From assembly GCF_037039395.1 (NCBI RefSeq), contig NZ_CP146242.1, positions 930,001 to 994,000 of the forward strand: a stretch of 64,000 nucleotides of DNA, written 5' to 3'. The position numbers and the translations under genes are program-made. Under the pieces are notes generated by a model. The model made no database searches and was not told the origin of the DNA. It was given only the letters and a program-made list of their open reading frames with translations. The stretch comes from Agrobacterium vitis (GTDB lineage: Bacteria; Pseudomonadota; Alphaproteobacteria; Rhizobiales; Rhizobiaceae). How positions within the stretch are numbered: the stretch's first letter is position 1; every line of letters starts with the position of its first letter. This document shows positions 1-8,053 of this stretch, piece after piece.

Positions 1-143
1 CAATGTGAACCTGACGGCCCGCCAGGGGTATGCAGTAAATCACGGGTAAAAATCCACAGTGCCGGCTGGCCAAACGATAGAATTTTATTAATTTTTAATG
101 CGCATGGTAGTCCTGTGAAGTGTGACTTTTTTTGGGATAATGA

Positions 144-1511
144 ATGGGTGCGGCCAACACCATAGTGCCAGACATCGATCAGGGAGAGGCCAAGGCTTTT
201 ACCGATCCGCTGACGGGGCTTGGCAATCGCCACAGACTGCAGGAGAGAATCCGCAGCCTATCGGCGGAGCGTGCCGCCGATCCCGCACCATTTACCGTGG
301 CTTTGGTCAATCTGGATGGTTTCAAGCCGATCAACGACCTGTTCGGGTCGCTGGCGGGCGATGAAATCCTGTGCCAGGTCGCACATCGCCTCAAGGCCTG
401 CATTCCCGATGGCGCCATTGTCACCCGTCACGATGGCGACGAGTTTGCCGTGGTCCTGCCGCTGATTTTCGAACAGATCAGCGCCGAGCGGATCGGCAAT
501 CTGATTAAGGACGTGCTATCGGCGCCCTATGACCTCGGCGACCGCAATGTCCGGCTTTCAGCCTCACTGGGCTTTGCAATCTTTCCCTTTGCCGGAGACG
601 ATGTCGACACGCTGATGAAGAGCGCCGAAACGGCGCTTTATCGCTCGAAACGGCGCGGACGCGGCCAGATAACCATCTATTCACGAGAAATTGCCCAGGA
701 AATGCGCCGCTCCACCCAGTTGGAGCAAGCCCTGCGCAATGCGATCATCAACGATGCCGTCGATACGCATTTCCAGCCGATCGTCTCGCTTGCCGATGGC
801 AAGGTTCTGGGCTTCGAGGCGCTGGCCCGCTGGATCGACCCCGATCTCGGCTTCGTCTCGCCAGCAATCTTCGTGCCGCTGGCCGAGGACCGGGGCTTTA
901 TCGATACGCTGTCGGAAACCCTGCTGCGCAAGGCTGCGGAAGCGGCGCTGACCTGGCCGCGAGAACTGTTCTTGTCCTTCAACCTTTCCTCGGTGCAATT
1001 GACGGACTCCGGCACGGCCTCCCGCACGCTGTCCATCGTCAACAGCGTCGGCCTTGATCCGTCGCGGCTGGAACTGGAAATTACCGAGACCGCGGTGATG
1101 AGTTCCGCCGACATGGCCGGGCGGATCATTGCCGAACTGCGTGCGGCAGGCGTGCGCATCTCGCTTGACGATTTCGGCACCGGCCAATCCAGCCTTGGAC
1201 GCTTAAGGGAATTCACCTTCGACAAGGTCAAGATCGATCGGGCCTTCGTCTCGGCGATCACCACCGACACCACTTCCGAACATATCGTCCGGGCGATCAT
1301 TACCATGTGCGAAGGTCTGAAGCTGCAAGTGGTGGCAGAAGGCATCGAAACTCTCAGTGAAGCCACCCGGCTCCTGGCCTTGGGCTGCACCATGGGCCAG
1401 GGCTATTATTTTGGCAGGCCCGCCGATGCGATGGCAACACTGCGCTATCTGTCACGCCAATATTCCGACTTCGCCGCTCGCAGGCAGACGGGGCCATTTT
1501 CAGGCTATTGA
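144..1511 (+). CDS. GGDEF/EAL cyclic-di-GMP signalling protein
   Basis: A 455-residue cytoplasmic protein with a diguanylate cyclase-like domain (DPLTGLGNR near residue 21, LDGFKPIND near 57) followed by an EAL phosphodiesterase domain. The cyclase signature reads RHDGDEF (residues 95-101), so the first glycine of GGDEF is Asp; cyclase activity is doubtful. The EAL half looks complete: EAL at about 225-227, EITE, DDFGTG, KIDRAF and EGIE are all present. Net activity is therefore probably c-di-GMP hydrolysis, with the GGDEF half regulatory (inference). No membrane segment or sensor domain precedes it, which is short for the family. It is a single gene, convergent with the VOC gene, with a 12-base overlap of the two 3' ends. 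Confidence 0.93.
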   Translation: MGAANTIVPDIDQGEAKAFTDPLTGLGNRHRLQERIRSLSAERAADPAPFTVALVNLDGFKPINDLFGSLAGDEILCQVAHRLKACIPDGAIVTRHDGDEFAVVLPLIFEQISAERIGNLIKDVLSAPYDLGDRNVRLSASLGFAIFPFAGDDVDTLMKSAETALYRSKRRGRGQITIYSREIAQEMRRSTQLEQALRNAIINDAVDTHFQPIVSLADGKVLGFEALARWIDPDLGFVSPAIFVPLAEDRGFIDTLSETLLRKAAEAALTWPRELFLSFNLSSVQLTDSGTASRTLSIVNSVGLDPSRLELEITETAVMSSADMAGRIIAELRAAGVRISLDDFGTGQSSLGRLREFTFDKVKIDRAFVSAITTDTTSEHIVRAIITMCEGLKLQVVAEGIETLSEATRLLALGCTMGQGYYFGRPADAMATLRYLSRQYSDFAARRQTGPFSGY

Positions 1512-1922
1512 GTCGATGGGATTATAATCAGCCGCCAATTCCTCTGGCCGCTCGCAGACCGCCGATAATTTATTGCCATCGGGATCACGGACATAACAGG
1601 CATAGAAATGCGCATGAAAAGGCCGCAGACCCGGCGCACCTTCATCTGAACCGCCATTAGCCAATGCTGCCGCGTAAAAAGCCTCGACATCCGACCGGCT
1701 ACCAGCATTGAGCGTCACCATGGAACCATTGCCGAAGCTGGCGGCCTTGCCATCATAAGGGCTTACGAGCCAGAACCGGCATCGTACATCTGAAGACGCG
1801 CCATAGCCGATTTCGTCTTCTTCCGTCACCCGGCGGATGAAGCCAAGCGCGCCGAGGCAGGCATCGTAAAACCGTCCGGATCGCTCCAGGTCGTTGGAGC
1901 CGAGCGTGATATAGAGGAGCAT
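1500..1922 (-). CDS. VOC (glyoxalase/bleomycin-resistance) family protein
   Basis: About 140 residues with the vicinal-oxygen-chelate pattern: LYITLGSNDLERSGRFYD at the start and FYACYVRDPDGNKLSAVCE near the end, as in lactoylglutathione-lyase-like proteins. The substrate is not inferable. The ATG at 1922 starts directly at the conserved first strand. A TTG at 1940 in the same frame would add six residues and overlap the rlmE stop as TTGA, so translational coupling to rlmE is likely either way. Last gene of the minus-strand Ppx-RlmE-VOC run. Confidence 0.85.
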   Translation of the reverse strand: MLLYITLGSNDLERSGRFYDACLGALGFIRRVTEEDEIGYGASSDVRCRFWLVSPYDGKAASFGNGSMVTLNAGSRSDVEAFYAAALANGGSDEGAPGLRPFHAHFYACYVRDPDGNKLSAVCERPEELAADYNPIDSIA

Positions 1923-1936
1923 GGACCCGTTCTCGC

Positions 1937-2722
1937 TCAATCCTGATCCTCGTCAGCCGTGGCATCCTCGCGCGGATCATACGGCATGGGACCATCGTCT
2001 TCCACTTCATGACCCAGCGCATTGCCGGAGCGCCTGCCTTTGAAGCCCTTGGCGAGCAGGAACATTTCAACCGATTCCTGACGTGATGACGCCGGCTTGA
2101 TATGGATGACCTGCTTGAAATTCTGCTTGAGCATGTTGAGCAGGTCTTTTTCCGTACCGCCCTGGAAGGTTTTCGCCAGGAAATGCCCGCCTTCGGCCAG
2201 CACTTCCACAGCGAAATAGGCAGCCACTTCGCAGAGATGCATGGTGCGAATATGATCGGTCTTCTGGTGGCCGGTGGTGGGTGCCGCCATATCGGAAATC
2301 ACCACATCCGGCACACCGCCGACCGCTTCCATCAACAGGGCGGGCGCCTCCGGATCGAGAAAGTCGAGTTGCAGGATCTTCACGCCCGGCAATTGCGTCA
2401 TTTCCAGGAAGTCGATGGCCGCGACCCGGATATCCTCATCGGTGGAACCGGTGACATTGGCGGCAATCTGCGACCAGCTGCCCGGTGCCGCCCCCAGATC
2501 GATAATACGTCGGGCGCCTTTGAGAATATTGTGCTTCTCATCGATCTCCAGCAGCTTGAACGCTGCGCGCGCGCGGTAGCCCTCCAGCTTGGCCCGCTGC
2601 ACATAGGGATCGTTGATATGCCGCTCCAGCCAGCGCCGCGAAGACGCCTTCAGCTTGCCCTTCTTGACCTTCTGGCCCAGTTTTCGTCCGGTGCGGTTGC
2701 CGCCGACAGGTGGTTTGGTCAT
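1937..2722 (-). CDS. rlmE: 23S rRNA uridine-2'-O-methyltransferase RlmE (FtsJ/RrmJ)
   Basis: SAM-dependent methyltransferase of the RlmE family, which modifies a uridine of the 23S rRNA A-loop late in 50S assembly. The 261-residue protein has the SAM-binding motif [12 protein letters not shown] and the family's K-D-K-E tetrad: Lys in RAAFKLLE, Asp in [12 protein letters not shown], Lys in FLAKTFQGG and Glu in [10 protein letters not shown]. It is about 50 residues longer than the E. coli enzyme because of a basic N-terminal tail rich in Lys/Arg/Gly, common in alphaproteobacteria. It lies 133 bases downstream of the Ppx/GppA gene on the same strand, a pairing that suggests co-transcription. 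Confidence 0.95.
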   Translation of the reverse strand: MTKPPVGGNRTGRKLGQKVKKGKLKASSRRWLERHINDPYVQRAKLEGYRARAAFKLLEIDEKHNILKGARRIIDLGAAPGSWSQIAANVTGSTDEDIRVAAIDFLEMTQLPGVKILQLDFLDPEAPALLMEAVGGVPDVVISDMAAPTTGHQKTDHIRTMHLCEVAAYFAVEVLAEGGHFLAKTFQGGTEKDLLNMLKQNFKQVIHIKPASSRQESVEMFLLAKGFKGRRSGNALGHEVEDDGPMPYDPREDATADEDQD

Positions 2723-2855
2723 GCTTGCTGCTCAACTCCTGACAGCGCCCTGTGCAAATCCTGCACGCCGGTTCGCTGTAAAACTCTTTTGTGCCCTATG
2801 GGATCGTGCAGAAAATTGGAACCCGCACCATCCCATAGGTTTTGTTTGTTTCCGT

Positions 2856-4676
2856 TTACAAATGCGGGCCACGGTCCCGGCTGCCCGGCGGGCGGCGGCC
2901 GCGATTGCGCCGCCAGACCCCGTCATCGGCCATCATGTCGGTCAACAGCCCTTCCCTCAAGCCCCGATCCGCCACCCGCATGCGGCTGGAGGGCCAACGC
3001 CTGCGGATTGCTTCCAGAATGGCGCAGCCAGCCAGAACCAGATCCGCCCGGTCCGGGCCGATACAGGGATTGGCGGCGCGGCTCTGGTAATCCCAGGAAA
3101 GCAGCTTGGCCTGCATGGCCGAGACCTCGTCATCGCTCAGCCATAGCCCATCCACCCGGCGACGGTCATAGCGCGGCAGATCGAGATGTACGCCAGCCAG
3201 TGTCGTCACCGTGCCGGACGTGCCGATCAGGTGGAAATCGACATCGGCAGCAGAATGGCCAAGCGCCTCGACCGAGGGGCAATCGAACTGATCGAGCATG
3301 CCCGCCACTTCGGTAATCATCGCTTCGAAAACCGTGGGCGAAACATCGCGCCCACCATGGCGCTCCGACAGCGTGACCACGCCGACCGGCAGCGACGTCC
3401 AGTGAGTGATGTGATTGGCGAGACGGCTGGAGCGATTATCCCCGATGCGGATCACCGCGATTTCCGAGGACCCGCCACCGATATCAAACAGCACGACCGA
3501 ACGGGTTTCGCGTCCGACCAGCGAGGAGCAACCGGACACCGCCAGCCGCGCCTCCGTCTCGCGGTTGATGATTTCCAGCTCAAGCCCGGTCTCCGCCCGC
3601 ACCCGCTCCAGAAATGCCTCGCCATTCTCCGCAGCCCGGCAGGCCTCCGTGGCGATCAGCCGCTTGCCGCGCAGCTCCACCCCATGCAGTTTGGAGGCGC
3701 AAACCTTCAAGGCCTCGATGGCGCGGTCCATCGCCTCCTGCGAGAGCCGCCCCGTTGCAGCCAGCCCCTCGCCCAGACGCACGATGCGCGAAAAGGCATC
3801 CACCACCCGGAATTGGCCGGGCCGAGTTGGCTGGGCAATCAGCAACCGGCAATTATTGGTGCCGAGATCAAGCGCCGCGTAGAAATCAACGGGATGGTCG
3901 TCGGAAGGCCCATGGCTGGAATGATGACCATGATGCTGTCCGTGATGCGGATGATGGCCCTGTCCTCCCTGGCCCTGTCCACCTTGACCGTGCCCACCAT
4001 GTCCATGTCCGCCATGGCGGCTTCGGCCATGCTGGGCCTCGCCGGAGGCCGCACCCGGCTTCTGACCCGCGACGGCTGGTGGGCAATAGCTTGCAGAGGC
4101 AGGCTTGGCTTCCACGCTGCGGCCAGGCTGCAAGGGACGCACCTGGGCGTTCTGCCGGCCCCGGTTCTTGCGTCGCTTCCGGGGGGATTTTTTGGCAGCA
4201 CCGCCGGTTTCGCCAGCAAGCGCATTTCCCTGAATATGGGATTCTTTGGTATGAGGCCCCTGCGGATTAGTCCGTTGAATGTTGGATAAGCTCACCTCGC
4301 GGGGCGCATACCCGGCAGAGCCTTGATCACGATGATGGTGTTCTGCCTGCCGTTCAGCCGGGGCCGCTGTGCCTTGCGTTTCCACGCCCTGATGCGGAGC
4401 AGCATGGCCCTGCCCCGGCAAGGTGTTGCCACGGCCTTTCCTGCGACGCTTACGCTTTCGGCCCGGCGCCTGCTGGGCTGCCTGCTGATCTTGTTGTATG
4501 GGACGTCGATCCGGCTCGGCCAAAGCCGTCCGGTCCTGCGTCACGGGGTTAGCTGGCGGCCCGGATTTCCGGCCTTTCCGCTTACCCCTACCGCGTCTCG
4601 AAGGCTTACCCTCGGTACGGTTTGACGTTGACGCCCCGTTTTCTGGCGGAAATCCGCCATTGCCAGGGTCTACCAC
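2856..4676 (-). CDS. Ppx/GppA family phosphatase with long basic, His/Gly-rich N-terminus
   Basis: Residues from about 263 on form an exopolyphosphatase/guanosine-pentaphosphate phosphatase domain of the actin-like ATPase fold: ALDLGTNNCRLL (phosphate-binding), ATEACRAAENGEAFL and LFDIGGGSSEIAVI. The family hydrolyses polyphosphate or pppGpp; which one is not decided here. The first 260 residues are low-complexity: Arg/Lys/Gly-rich blocks such as RRGRGKRKGRK, then a His/Gly/Gln tract (about residues 215-262). Start is a GTG at 4676; there is no ATG before the catalytic domain, so the exact start is uncertain. The next gene downstream on the same strand is rlmE. Confidence 0.88.
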   Translation of the reverse strand: MVDPGNGGFPPENGASTSNRTEGKPSRRGRGKRKGRKSGPPANPVTQDRTALAEPDRRPIQQDQQAAQQAPGRKRKRRRKGRGNTLPGQGHAAPHQGVETQGTAAPAERQAEHHHRDQGSAGYAPREVSLSNIQRTNPQGPHTKESHIQGNALAGETGGAAKKSPRKRRKNRGRQNAQVRPLQPGRSVEAKPASASYCPPAVAGQKPGAASGEAQHGRSRHGGHGHGGHGQGGQGQGGQGHHPHHGQHHGHHSSHGPSDDHPVDFYAALDLGTNNCRLLIAQPTRPGQFRVVDAFSRIVRLGEGLAATGRLSQEAMDRAIEALKVCASKLHGVELRGKRLIATEACRAAENGEAFLERVRAETGLELEIINRETEARLAVSGCSSLVGRETRSVVLFDIGGGSSEIAVIRIGDNRSSRLANHITHWTSLPVGVVTLSERHGGRDVSPTVFEAMITEVAGMLDQFDCPSVEALGHSAADVDFHLIGTSGTVTTLAGVHLDLPRYDRRRVDGLWLSDDEVSAMQAKLLSWDYQSRAANPCIGPDRADLVLAGCAILEAIRRRWPSSRMRVADRGLREGLLTDMMADDGVWRRNRGRRPPGSRDRGPHL

Positions 4677-4983
4677 TGATGTCTTCCATAGCGCCGCGCA
4701 AAGTCTGATGGGAAAACCTGAGAGGAAAGTCCGTTTCAGATATGCCGCTGGCGATCATTTGATTTTCGTTGGTAAAATTGTAGCAGGCCCGGCAAGCTTC
4801 TCCAAACGCTTTTTAAACCCCACCCTCTCCGATCAAAGAAGGCCGAAACCAACGCCACCCAAGGGGCGAAACCGCTACAAAACCGATTTGTTTGAACAGG
4901 TTCACTTTTTTGCAAAAAGACAGTTGCAATCAACCAGCTTTTGTTTATAAGCCGCATCCATCAGACGGCAACGCCGCCCCTGC
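4677..4983. other. Intergenic region between ppx/gppA-like gene and tRNA-Gln
   Basis: About 300 bases without a supportable gene. It must hold the promoter for the minus-strand phosphatase operon and for the plus-strand tRNA. No terminator or riboswitch was recognised. Confidence 0.5.
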
Positions 4984-5054
4984 TGGGGAATAGTTCAACG
5001 GTAGAACGACGGACTCTGACTCCGTTAATCTTGGTTCGAATCCAGGTTCCCCAG
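4984..5054 (+). tRNA. tRNA-Gln (CUG anticodon)
   Basis: Full cloverleaf: acceptor TGGGGAA pairs with TTCCCCA, D-arm GTTC/GAAC, anticodon stem ACGGA/TCCGT around loop CTCTGAC (anticodon CTG), and T-arm with GGTTCGAATCC. The discriminator G is followed by a genome-encoded CCA at 5055-5057. The 3' end is the integration site of the island that follows, so the repeat at 5044-5060 is both tRNA and attL. Confidence 0.97.
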
Positions 5055-5060
5055 CCAATT
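5044..5060 (+). repeat. attL: tRNA-Gln 3' end, left direct repeat of the island
   Basis: AGGTTCCCCAGCCAATT occurs here and again, identical over 17 bp, at 30163-30179. Left of the core the T-loop sequence GAAT is also kept in the right copy. A tyrosine-recombinase remnant begins about 140 bases further on, the usual arrangement at a tRNA attachment site. Confidence 0.9.
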
Positions 5061-5202
5061 CTCCCTAAAAGCCCTTAATTCCTTGATTTTCAAGTCGTGC
5101 CGGATATCGTTTTGGCATCATAGGCGACCTGGTGCCCAAAGGTGATGCCCAGCCGAATTCGGCGCGGGCGAACCTTCAGGCTTGATACAGGGTCTGTTCG
5201 TC

Positions 5203-5448
5203 ATGGCTGTGCGCCACGAGGTTGAGAACCTCATCCGCCGCGGAAACATCTTCTACTGGCGCCCCCGGGTTCCGGCCGCTTTCACTCAATGCCAGCCCGG
5301 CAGCCGGCTTTCACTTAGCCTTCATTGTTCCGACCATAAAAAGGCTCAGATCATTGGCCGAAAGCTCAATACGCGGCTGGCCGAATTGAAGACGCATTCG
5401 AAGGAATGCGATGTCCAAGCAGCAGCTCCAGAAACAGTGGACTTGTAA
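5203..5448 (+). pseudogene. Truncated tyrosine integrase (N-terminal part only)
   Basis: About 80 residues resembling the N-terminal arm-binding/DUF6538-type region of phage-like integrases: NIFYWRPRVPAAF followed by a Ser/Leu-rich strand and KKAQIIGRKLNTRLAELK. The core-binding and catalytic domains (R-H-R-Y) are absent because the reading frame runs into the IS3-family inverted repeat at 5438, which supplies the last three codons and the stop. ATG 5203 is chosen; a TTG at 5182 is possible. Its position next to tRNA-Gln fits an island integrase. The assignment rests on the short pattern and context. Confidence 0.65.
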
Positions 5449-5474
5449 CGGATTTGTGCCGGTCACCTATCTCA

Positions 5475-6343
5475 CTATGCCACCTTTGCTTCGAAAGCGA
5501 TGGGGCTGATGCCGCCCAGATATGAATGGCGCCTACGTGGATTGTAGAAGCCGTTGATGTACTGGAAGATGGCGGTTTCTGCGTGCCGTCTGGTTGGCCA
5601 AGTCTGACGCCAGAGCACCTCTGCCTTCAGGCTTTTGAAGAAGGTCTCGACCGCAGCATTATCATAGCAGTTGCCCTTGCCTGACATCGATGGCCGCACG
5701 CCGTGGACCTGCAGCTTTTTCTGGAAGTCGTAGGAGCAATATTGGCTGCCGCGATTGGAATGGAAAATACATCCTTTGGGTGGCTGACGCAGGTTTATGC
5801 CATTTCCAAGGCTCGGATCGCCAGGTCCTTCTTCATCCGGTCGCTGACAGCCCAACCAACCACGCGCCGACTGAACAGATCGATGACGACCGCAAGGTAG
5901 AGCCAGCCCTCAGTGGTCCAGATATAGCTGATGTCGCCAGCCCATTTCTGGTTAGGCGCAGCAGCCAGAAAATCCCCGTCCAGCAGATTGGGAGCAACGC
6001 CAAGGTGGTGCTGGCTATCGGTGGTGACCTTGTGGCGGCGTGTGCGAATAGGCCGTATCCCATTGATCTTCATCAACCGTCCCACACGACGCTCGCTCAC
6101 TTCAAGCCCCACCTCTTTGAGCTCCATGGTCATCCGAGGCCTGCCATAGGTGCCACGGCTCAAGGTATATTGCTCGCGGATGTGCGCCAGCAGCTTCAGA
6201 TCTGTGCGAACACGCTGGCAGGTGGGGCGCGACGCCCAGGCCCGATAGCCGCGCGTGGACACCTGCAAGACGCGGCATAGTCCTTCGACAGGCCAGCGAT
6301 CGCGGTGCTCATGAGCGAAGGCAAATCTCACGATTTTTGATGA
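5475..6343 (-). pseudogene. IS3-family transposase OrfB, frameshifted
   Basis: DDE integrase-core transposase. The upstream part (EHRDRWPVEGLCRVL, then KWAGDISYIWTTEGWLYLAV with the first catalytic Asp) lies in one frame. The end (GSQYCSYDFQ, GNCYDNAAVETFFKSLKAE, NPRRRHSYLGG) lies in another, so a one-base indel sits near 5797-5800. The normal HSDRGSQY motif reads HSNRGSQY, replacing the second catalytic Asp with Asn. With the IS110 insertion separating it from OrfA, the gene is dead three ways. Confidence 0.88.
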
Positions 6344-6412
6344 TGTGGACACCCCCACCACTACCGCCGAGAATATCGGCAGGGACCAATCAAACGTTGG
6401 AAAGGAAACGGG

Positions 6413-7441
6413 ATGTCCAGGCTGACAATCGGAATCGACCTTGCAAAGAATGTCTTCCAGGTTCACGGCATTGATGACAGCAGTCGTGTCGTGATCGCTC
6501 AGAAACTCCGGCGCACACACCTTCTTGCATTCTTTGCCAAGCTGGAGCCGAGTCTGATCGGCATGGAGGCGTGCGGCTCCGCGCATCACTGGGCTCGCGA
6601 ACTGACAGGCATGGGCCATGAGGTCAAGCTGATGGCGCCGGCTTATGTGAAGCCGTACGTGAAGCGGGGGAAGAACGACATGGTGGATGCCGAGGCGATC
6701 TGCGAGGCTGTGACCCGGCCGACCATGCGGTTCGTTCCAATCAAAACCGCGTCGCAGCAGTCGATCCTGATGGTGCACAAGTCGCGTGCTCTCCTCATCC
6801 GGCAGAGGACCATGCTGGTGAACGCCTTACGAGGCCATCTCACCGAGATCGGCATCGTGGCGCCGGTCGGGATCGAAAGAACGGCAGAGCTCGTCGAGCG
6901 GGTGCTCGCACACGAGCCGACAGAGCTGGACGTTCCGCCGCTCGTGACTGACATTGTCGTATCCTTGGCCAGGCAAATCGACTCCCTGACCGCCGAGGTC
7001 AGGACACTTGAAGCCAAGATACGCGAATGGCAACGAACGAGCGAAGCAGGCCGCAGGCTTGCGACGATCCCGGGCGTCGGCGTCATCACTGCCACAGCAC
7101 TGGCGGCGACGGTGCCTGATGCGTCAGTCTTCAGGTCGGGGCGAGAATTTGCCGCATGGCTCGGGCTGACGCCACGATCGAATTCGTCTGGAGGAAAAGA
7201 GCGCCTCGGCAGGATCACGAAGGCCGGGAACCGATATCTGCGAACGCTGCTGATCGTCGGCGCGACAGCCGTCCTCAGGCATGTCAGGCATAAGATGCAC
7301 GGGCCGCTCATCGAGTGGGTCAGGAAATTGTTGTTAACGAAGCCCCCGCGCCTGACGACCGTGGCGCTGGCGAACAAGATGGCGCGGATCGCATGGGCCG
7401 TGATGACTCGGCAGACGGTATACACAAACGCCATCGCATAG
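6413..7441 (+). CDS. IS110-family transposase
   Basis: 342 residues. The N-terminal DEDD (RuvC-like) domain shows IGIDLAKNVFQVHG, GMEACGSAHHWAREL and DMVDAEAICEAV. The C-terminal Transposase_20 domain shows IPGVGVITATALAA and FAAWLGLTPRSNSSGGKER with the conserved Ser, then AGNRYLRTLLIVGA. Length and motifs are complete, so it may be active. It is the only intact transposase in the window and lies in the opposite direction to the host IS3 genes. Confidence 0.95.
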   Translation: MSRLTIGIDLAKNVFQVHGIDDSSRVVIAQKLRRTHLLAFFAKLEPSLIGMEACGSAHHWARELTGMGHEVKLMAPAYVKPYVKRGKNDMVDAEAICEAVTRPTMRFVPIKTASQQSILMVHKSRALLIRQRTMLVNALRGHLTEIGIVAPVGIERTAELVERVLAHEPTELDVPPLVTDIVVSLARQIDSLTAEVRTLEAKIREWQRTSEAGRRLATIPGVGVITATALAATVPDASVFRSGREFAAWLGLTPRSNSSGGKERLGRITKAGNRYLRTLLIVGATAVLRHVRHKMHGPLIEWVRKLLLTKPPRLTTVALANKMARIAWAVMTRQTVYTNAIA

Positions 7442-7697
7442 AAACCGACGCACCAGCGTCACCGAGTTCGGAGGGCCTGCCAGACGATCGTGATGAATAC
7501 CGGTTCCGCCGGGGATCAGGACAACCCGTTCGCGAGACTGCATCTGCAGAATGCGCTTTTTTGATTGGGACCATGATCCGCGGATTTCATCAAGGCCCGC
7601 GGCCGTTCGGCCGATCATCAGAGAGGCCGGACATATGCGAGCAGCCAGCCGGGTTCAAAAAGATCAGAAGAAAGGCTTGACCGAGGGGGTGTCCACA
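7442..7697 (+). ncRNA. Candidate guide-RNA region (right end of the IS110/IS1111 element)
   Basis: About 256 bases between the transposase stop and the right inverted repeat hold no credible protein. In IS110 relatives a structured bridge/seek RNA that guides target choice is encoded in the longer non-coding end, on the downstream side in the IS1111 subgroup (known for the family). That an RNA is made here is inferred from position only; no fold was computed. Confidence 0.4.
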
Positions 7698-7962
7698 TAT
7701 GGCTCGCGAAGAACTGCGTAGCTTTTTTTAGAATGTCCCTCTCCTCCTTGAGGATACGGTTTTCCAGGCGCAGCCGCTCATTCTCACGGGCCAGATCGGC
7801 CTGTGGCTCCGTTACCAGATCTGTCGGGCGATAGTGAGAAATCCACTTGCCAAGCGTCGACTTGGCCTCACCCAAATCCGCTGCAATCCGTTCCCGTGAC
7901 AGCCCGATGGTCAGCGCAATCCGAACAGCCTCTCGCTTAAAATCTTCAGTATGTTTCATCAT
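7698..7962 (-). pseudogene. IS3-family transposase OrfA, interrupted
   Basis: Helix-turn-helix OrfA: KHTEDFKREAVRIAL, GLSRERIAADLGEAKSTLGKW, then the leucine-zipper region ENERLRLENRILKEERDILKKAT. The frame is cut at 7697 by the IS110-type insertion after FFASH. Removing the insertion restores an OrfA end overlapping OrfB in the -1 frame, as expected for programmed frameshifting in this family. A TTG at 7983 would add seven residues. Confidence 0.88.
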
Positions 7963-8053
7963 CTCGCTGGTCTCATGATCCAAGCTTAAAACGATCAGGT
8001 CACCGGCACAATTCCGTTACAAGTCCAAGGCTTAGCCGATTGCAAAACTGATG

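Larger units (their letters stand above)
6344..7697 (+). mobile_element. IS110-family (IS1111-like) insertion sequence
   Basis: 1354 bp between perfect 13-bp inverted repeats TGTGGACACCCCC (6344-6356) and its complement (7685-7697), inserted into the OrfA/OrfB junction of the IS3 element. IS110 members usually lack terminal repeats, while the IS1111 subgroup has short subterminal ones, so true termini may lie a few bases outside. The non-coding left end is 69 bp and the right end about 256 bp. Joining the two flanks restores a continuous IS3 OrfA/OrfB overlap. Confidence 0.85.
5438..8027 (-). mobile_element. IS3-family insertion sequence, interrupted by an IS110/IS1111-type element
   Basis: Terminal inverted repeats at 5438-5468 and 7997-8027 match at 29 of 31 positions and start TGGACTTGTAACGGA. 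Inside are OrfA and OrfB transposase genes on the minus strand, about 1.24 kb once the inserted 1354 bp are removed. No clean short target duplication is visible at the two flanks, so one flank may have been rearranged. The element ends 27 bases before the stop of the large kinase gene and truncates the integrase on its other side. Confidence 0.93.

Noticed and set aside
3940..4020. Short tandem-looking GC repeats, considered as a CRISPR or satellite array
   Set aside because: They encode the Gly/His tract of the phosphatase; no spacer-repeat structure.
3186..4289. 367-codon plus-strand frame opposite the Ppx/GppA gene
   Set aside because: Shadow of the high-GC phosphatase gene; no start signal and no family pattern.
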